A stretch of 64,000 bases of DNA. Source: S5-A14a sp050908895 (GTDB lineage: Bacteria > Bacillota > Clostridia > Peptostreptococcales > Anaerovoracaceae). Location of the stretch: positions 868,001 to 932,000 of the forward strand of contig CP171222.1 of NCBI GenBank assembly GCA_050908895.1, written 5' to 3'. Below the pieces are notes generated by a model. The model was not told the DNA's origin and did not search any database. It saw nothing but the letters and a program-made list of their open reading frames with translations. This document shows, one piece after another, positions 60,193-64,000 of this stretch. Made by a program: the position numbers and the translations under genes. Numbering within the stretch: the first letter of the stretch is position 1; every line of letters starts with the position of its first letter.

Positions 60193-61284
60193 TTACTGAT
60201 GTAATTCTTGCCATTTTATTTTTACAATTTCCGCAGTATTTATATCAGATATATAATTGTTCAAGTCGAAATAGAAATTTTTCCTGGCTAGAGGTGTCAT
60301 TCGTTGTAAAGTATCTGACATCCACTCAAAAATATTCCAATAATAGTATACTATGTCTTGATAATTATAGTTTCCCATATATAAAGATAGATTACTTTTT
60401 GTCATTTCTTTAGGACAATCTTCTTCACGGCAGATCACAATTACCTCATTTACATTATTTCCATTATTATCATTATATATATGGATGCAGTCATATGAAT
60501 CACGGATTCTAGCTATGTCAAAAGGTTTAACGGTGATTTCATAGACTTTATAAATTATGCCGTCAATAGATTCTTCATTAACATCACCAGGTTTTTTGCT
60601 AGTGGTACTTGTAACAGAAGCTCTATCTTCTTCTCCAGTAACTATTACTCCAGTATTCATAGCAAGATGAAAGTTTTTTAGAAGATAAGCTGCTATCTTT
60701 TGTGGAGTATTTCCCGAATCAGGGACTTTTGTAGTTAATTCATAACAAAGCTTATATAGAAATAGAGGATCAGAAGAAGGTTCCACATTAACACTAAGGG
60801 CTTCTATGCGTTTGGATTCTCCAATTAATTTACGAATCAATGAAACAGAAACATCATCAATTATTGTTTTATCTGATTCGAGTAAATTTACCAAGTTAAC
60901 AACTTCTTCAGCGACATTAGAAGGTCTGCGCTGAGTAGCCCAAGTCATGTCTAAGCCTACAGTTGCTTTAGCGACATTCAAAGGACCAGACTTTCTATGT
61001 GGAATTTCTTTATTGATTAAAAATTCTTTTATAGGTCCTTCATATATTGCTCTGGGATTACAATCATATAAGCCCATAGAGGCTTTGAATGATGAATCTA
61101 ATTTCATTCCTACAATTACTACGAGTAAAATTTCTCTGAATCCCCATGCACTTGTGGTAAATAGTTTGTTTAATGAATTGCTATATTTCGATTCATCAAC
61201 TAAATAATCATCATTGATTGCATTTGCATAAATACTATCTAAAATAGATGATACTTTTTTATTTCTTTCATTTGTCGTGCTCAT
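60193..61284 (-). CDS. Probable restriction endonuclease of the C5 methyltransferase
   Basis: A 363-residue protein after AAGGAG. I do not recognise its family with certainty. NPRAIYEGPIKEFLINKEIP followed by SGPLNVAKATVGLD and WATQRRP gives a conserved-looking core, loosely similar in layout to SacI-type enzymes. A PD-(D/E)xK site is not obvious. The role is inferred from its convergent position beside the methyltransferase and from the lack of any other restriction gene. Confidence 0.6.
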   Translation of the reverse strand: MSTTNERNKKVSSILDSIYANAINDDYLVDESKYSNSLNKLFTTSAWGFREILLVVIVGMKLDSSFKASMGLYDCNPRAIYEGPIKEFLINKEIPHRKSGPLNVAKATVGLDMTWATQRRPSNVAEEVVNLVNLLESDKTIIDDVSVSLIRKLIGESKRIEALSVNVEPSSDPLFLYKLCYELTTKVPDSGNTPQKIAAYLLKNFHLAMNTGVIVTGEEDRASVTSTTSKKPGDVNEESIDGIIYKVYEITVKPFDIARIRDSYDCIHIYNDNNGNNVNEVIVICREEDCPKEMTKSNLSLYMGNYNYQDIVYYYWNIFEWMSDTLQRMTPLARKNFYFDLNNYISDINTAEIVKIKWQELHQ

Positions 61285-61391
61285 TTTATTTAACTCCTTA
61301 ACGATTTTTTGTGTATTAGGTTAGTGTTTAATAATTACCTTAAAGTGATGACCTTATTTAATGCAGATGCATAATAGCCATTGATTGGATG

Positions 61392-61613
61392 TTACTGTTC
61401 ATCTTCCTCATCTATAAACTTTGTTTCTAAAATATCTTCAATGCCACATTTAAGAACTTTACATATTTTTAGTAAAACATCTGTTGTTAGATTATCTCCA
61501 CGACCTAGTTTTGCAATTGTGTTAGAACTAACGCCACTTTGTATTCTTAAATCTTCACGTGTCATGTTTTTAGTTAGTAGTATGTGCCATAGTTTTTCGT
61601 AAGTTATTTTCAT
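61392..61613 (-). CDS. XRE-family regulator
   Basis: A 73-residue protein; the ATG at 61613 follows GGGAG. LLTKNMTREDLRIQSGVSSN then TIAKLGRGDNLTTDVLLKI is a Cro/CI-type HTH of the YozG sort. It stands between the ATPase and the putative restriction gene on the same strand and may regulate either. Confidence 0.93.
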   Translation of the reverse strand: MKITYEKLWHILLTKNMTREDLRIQSGVSSNTIAKLGRGDNLTTDVLLKICKVLKCGIEDILETKFIDEEDEQ

Positions 61614-61626
61614 ATTGTCTCCCAAT

Positions 61627-63465
61627 CTATTTATGTTCAGCGTTTACAACGTCATTAAGAAAACCATATCTCCCAGAGTTTGGATTTCTTGTAAATTCTA
61701 TTACATTGATGCCTTTATCAGGACAATGCTCTGGTACGAAAGGTAACTCATCCTTCTGTTCAATCATAATTATTTGTCTATTATGATTCTGTTTGAGAAT
61801 AAATTCTAGGAAACCTTGCTTAACTGAGTTAATTGCTTCCACGTATTCTGCTTCAGATAATTGAGTTAAGGCAGAGTCAATTGCAAAGAAGTTAGGGGAG
61901 TACCCATTTCTTTCTAATATGAAGCTATGCATTGAATAGGATACTAAAGCATTTAGTATTGCACAGTATCCACCACCCATACTAGAAGCTTTGTTTATAT
62001 TATCAATTTCAATGTCGAATGATTTCATGTTAAGTCTAGCTGAAGAAGCGCCTCCAATTTTTGATTTTTCTAAAGCGTATTTTAATTTTTCTTCAAATGC
62101 TTGTATTAACTGAAGGTCGAATTGACTAAATATGTTGTACTTGTTGATTGCTTCATCTTCTTTAGTTTCTTGAATAAATAAATCTGTACCAAATTCAGTT
62201 TCAATCTCCTTTAATGAAGCTAATTCAAAATGCATTTGCATTATTTTTAGATGTTTATTTAGTTCTTCATTAAAGGTATCTAATTTCGGTTTTAAAGAAG
62301 AGTTAATATAATCATCCAAATCAGCTTTTGATTTTTCTAATTCAATAATTTTCTTTTCAACAATTTCTTTTTTCTTTAAAGCACTGCTCTGTGCATTTTC
62401 CAGATTAACAAGGTGCGATTTTAGATTGTTTAATTCTGAAACAGCAGATTCAATGTAATCCTTTTTAGGAGGATTTTTTAATTCATTATTGCAGAAAGGA
62501 CAGTTTTTATGAGGTATTATGTCTATAGATGCAGTTTGACCATCTATAATAAACTCCAACCTTCGTATATCTGATTTATACTGGTTATTTAATGACTCAA
62601 AGTTTCTGAGTAAGGTATTAGTTTCAGAAAGTAATGAGTTATTATTGTACAAGTCATTTAGTAATTCTTTACCTTTATCATTTGCTTCATTTAATTGTTC
62701 TTGAAGAATATTTATCTCTGCTTGCAGAGAATCAACTAGTCGTTTTGAATCTTGTACATCATGATTGGGTAGTTTCTTTTCTATAGATTCCTTTTTAGCA
62801 ATTAGTTGATCCTTTTTGGAACGAATATACATAATTATTGCTTCACGTTTGGCCTTGCTTATAGTAGGGTCTTCTTGTTTTTTTACATCATTGGCATCTA
62901 ATCCTGTTAATAGAAATAGAAGGGCAGAAGCTGATGGAGTTCTACCTCTTTGATCGGGCATTAAAAGAGCAGAAGTCTCTCTATCAATATCCTTTTGTTT
63001 CATAAGGAATAGATGTAATATAGTTCTCCAAGTTAATTTTTGAGTTTTACCTGCTTGAGATGCTAATAATTTATGAGTTGTATCTATACCTATTAAATAA
63101 AGTAAAATATCACTAATGTTTTTCTTTGCTTTGTGGTCAGCGCTATAAAATCCACAATCAATATTTGATATACCACTGATAACTTCAATTTTGGTAGAAC
63201 CAATTTCTCTTTTAAGTGTTAGACTACCATTATCCGAATCCAGTAACAATTCAATATGAGTATATCCGTTATTGTTATCTACAATTTTTGATGGTTTATC
63301 TGACTTAGGTGTAAATCCAAAAACATAATCAATACAGTCCATGATTAAACTTTTACCTGTATTAGATGGGCCTATGATTAAATTAACTCTGTCTGAAAAA
63401 TCAATAGTAGAAGGAGAATGGCCTCCTCCAGATACTGTTAATCGTTTTATTATGAATCCATTCAT
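61627..63465 (-). CDS. SMC/Rad50-like ATPase (DUF3732 type), ABC-three-component system
   Basis: A 612-residue ATPase; the ATG at 63465 follows GGAGG. Walker A GPSNTGKSLIMD (about 31-42), two long coiled coils around a zinc hook CPFC (about 340) and a C-terminal head with AILNALVSYS and PNFFAIDSALTQLSEAEYVE (Walker B/D-loop area). The C-terminal head resembles DUF3732. It follows a small middle component directly, the arrangement of ABC-3C defence systems. Confidence 0.9.
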   Translation of the reverse strand: MNGFIIKRLTVSGGGHSPSTIDFSDRVNLIIGPSNTGKSLIMDCIDYVFGFTPKSDKPSKIVDNNNGYTHIELLLDSDNGSLTLKREIGSTKIEVISGISNIDCGFYSADHKAKKNISDILLYLIGIDTTHKLLASQAGKTQKLTWRTILHLFLMKQKDIDRETSALLMPDQRGRTPSASALLFLLTGLDANDVKKQEDPTISKAKREAIIMYIRSKKDQLIAKKESIEKKLPNHDVQDSKRLVDSLQAEINILQEQLNEANDKGKELLNDLYNNNSLLSETNTLLRNFESLNNQYKSDIRRLEFIIDGQTASIDIIPHKNCPFCNNELKNPPKKDYIESAVSELNNLKSHLVNLENAQSSALKKKEIVEKKIIELEKSKADLDDYINSSLKPKLDTFNEELNKHLKIMQMHFELASLKEIETEFGTDLFIQETKEDEAINKYNIFSQFDLQLIQAFEEKLKYALEKSKIGGASSARLNMKSFDIEIDNINKASSMGGGYCAILNALVSYSMHSFILERNGYSPNFFAIDSALTQLSEAEYVEAINSVKQGFLEFILKQNHNRQIIMIEQKDELPFVPEHCPDKGINVIEFTRNPNSGRYGFLNDVVNAEHK

Positions 63466-63466
63466 G

Positions 63467-63919
63467 TTAATCCTCCAATGAATCAATAGAGTTATAAAGA
63501 ATAGTAGAATGTAGTTCTATAAAATTCAGATTAGGATACTCACTCATTATAGATTTTATTGCATTTCTATATTCATTACTGTATCTATCGTTGATGGCAT
63601 CTGCTATTCTTTTCCCTTGGGGTGAGATGGAATAGCTGTATCCGTTATTATTAGAAATAAAATCTACGGATGATTCTAAAACTAATGTTTTTAATGCTAG
63701 AGAAATGGACCTTGATTTTGCAGAAAACTCGCTATGTCTAAATATTCCATACCCATGTAAATTTTCATCAGAAATTCCATAATCATTACCATATATGGCA
63801 ATGAAATCAATAGATGTAATTTGTGATTCATTCAATGGAATATCATTGAGTACATCCAGTAATAACAGTATACGAAGAGAAGATTCAAAAACAGATCCAA
63901 ATAGTTCTTTTTTAGCCAT
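63467..63919 (-). CDS. ABC-three-component system middle component
   Basis: A 150-residue protein whose stop precedes the ATPase start by one base. SSLRILLLLDVL then ITSIDFIAIYG and a winged-helix-like SLALKTLVLESSVDFIS pattern fit the middle component (MC2-type) of ABC-3C systems, thought to link the ATPase to the effector. Start three bases after the stop of the upstream gene. Confidence 0.82.
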   Translation of the reverse strand: MAKKELFGSVFESSLRILLLLDVLNDIPLNESQITSIDFIAIYGNDYGISDENLHGYGIFRHSEFSAKSRSISLALKTLVLESSVDFISNNNGYSYSISPQGKRIADAINDRYSNEYRNAIKSIMSEYPNLNFIELHSTILYNSIDSLED

Positions 63920-63920
63920 T

Positions 63921-64000
63921 TTATTTCACCCACCTAAGCTTGCCGTCATTTACTAAATGATGACAAACGCCTTTCTGTATTTTATTACTTATCCAATAAG
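63921..64000 (-). CDS. C-terminal end of the upstream gene (probable ABC-3C effector)
   Basis: The last 25 codons of a gene that continues past the window edge (ends NDGKLRWVK, stop at 63921-63923). Its stop is one base from the middle component start. In these systems the first gene encodes the effector, so this is probably it; the visible part does not identify the domain. Confidence 0.6.
   Translation of the reverse strand, partial: YWISNKIQKGVCHHLVNDGKLRWVK

Overview
The window is a mosaic from a Gram-positive, low-GC bacterium, most likely a Clostridia-type gut or mucosal anaerobe. The basis is strong GGAGG ribosome-binding sites, an LPxTG cell-wall protein, large serine recombinases, a tet(W)-type ribosomal protection gene and a siphophage of the kind found in Clostridia. 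Base composition changes sharply: about 1-40,900 is GC-rich, 42,660-44,580 (tet gene) is intermediate, and most of the rest is AT-rich. I did not compute exact values.

Positions 1-40,909 hold most of a temperate siphophage, nearly all on the + strand. Replication comes first: a SNF2 helicase (cut by the window edge), a family A DNA polymerase, a primase-helicase and a VRR-NUC nuclease. A sigma-like late regulator follows with its probable target promoter, then HNH, the small terminase, a SAM synthetase and two DNA methyltransferases. An accessory block (14,040-17,208) sits between the small and large terminase. It carries an amidoligase, a gamma-glutamylcyclotransferase-like protein and partners, behind repeated promoter modules. 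Head genes (terL, portal, ClpP-like protease, HK97 capsid, connectors), tail genes (with a -1 frameshift, tape measure, Dit, Tal and a GH18-like tail protein), holin, a two-domain endolysin and two large serine recombinases complete the phage. A strong terminator ends it at 40,909.

Positions 41,000-47,000 are a scrap-yard of mobile pieces. They include a small HTH gene, a reversed phage-tail fragment, tet(W) with its attenuated leader interrupted by a 164-bp IS66-type MITE, a SAM methyltransferase, and a serine recombinase that has lost its catalytic N-terminus.

Positions 46,960-50,560 carry a large thioester/Cna-B surface adhesin. Its leader contains an (AGAC)n tract inside a small ORF, followed by two stacked terminator-like hairpins. 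This is a plausible phase-variable attenuator. Decayed SymE-like and immunity-like genes follow.

Positions 51,771-58,600 (mostly - strand) hold an ABC exporter with its TetR regulator and small enzymes, bounded by the two halves of one nitrilase gene in circularly permuted order. The right boundary abuts a 16-codon rumA-like 3' end, a classic integration target for mobile elements.

Positions 58,835-64,000 are a defence island: an AbrB-like regulator with a C5 methyltransferase, a facing probable restriction gene, an XRE regulator, and two full components plus the tail of a third from what looks like an ABC-three-component system that runs off the right edge.
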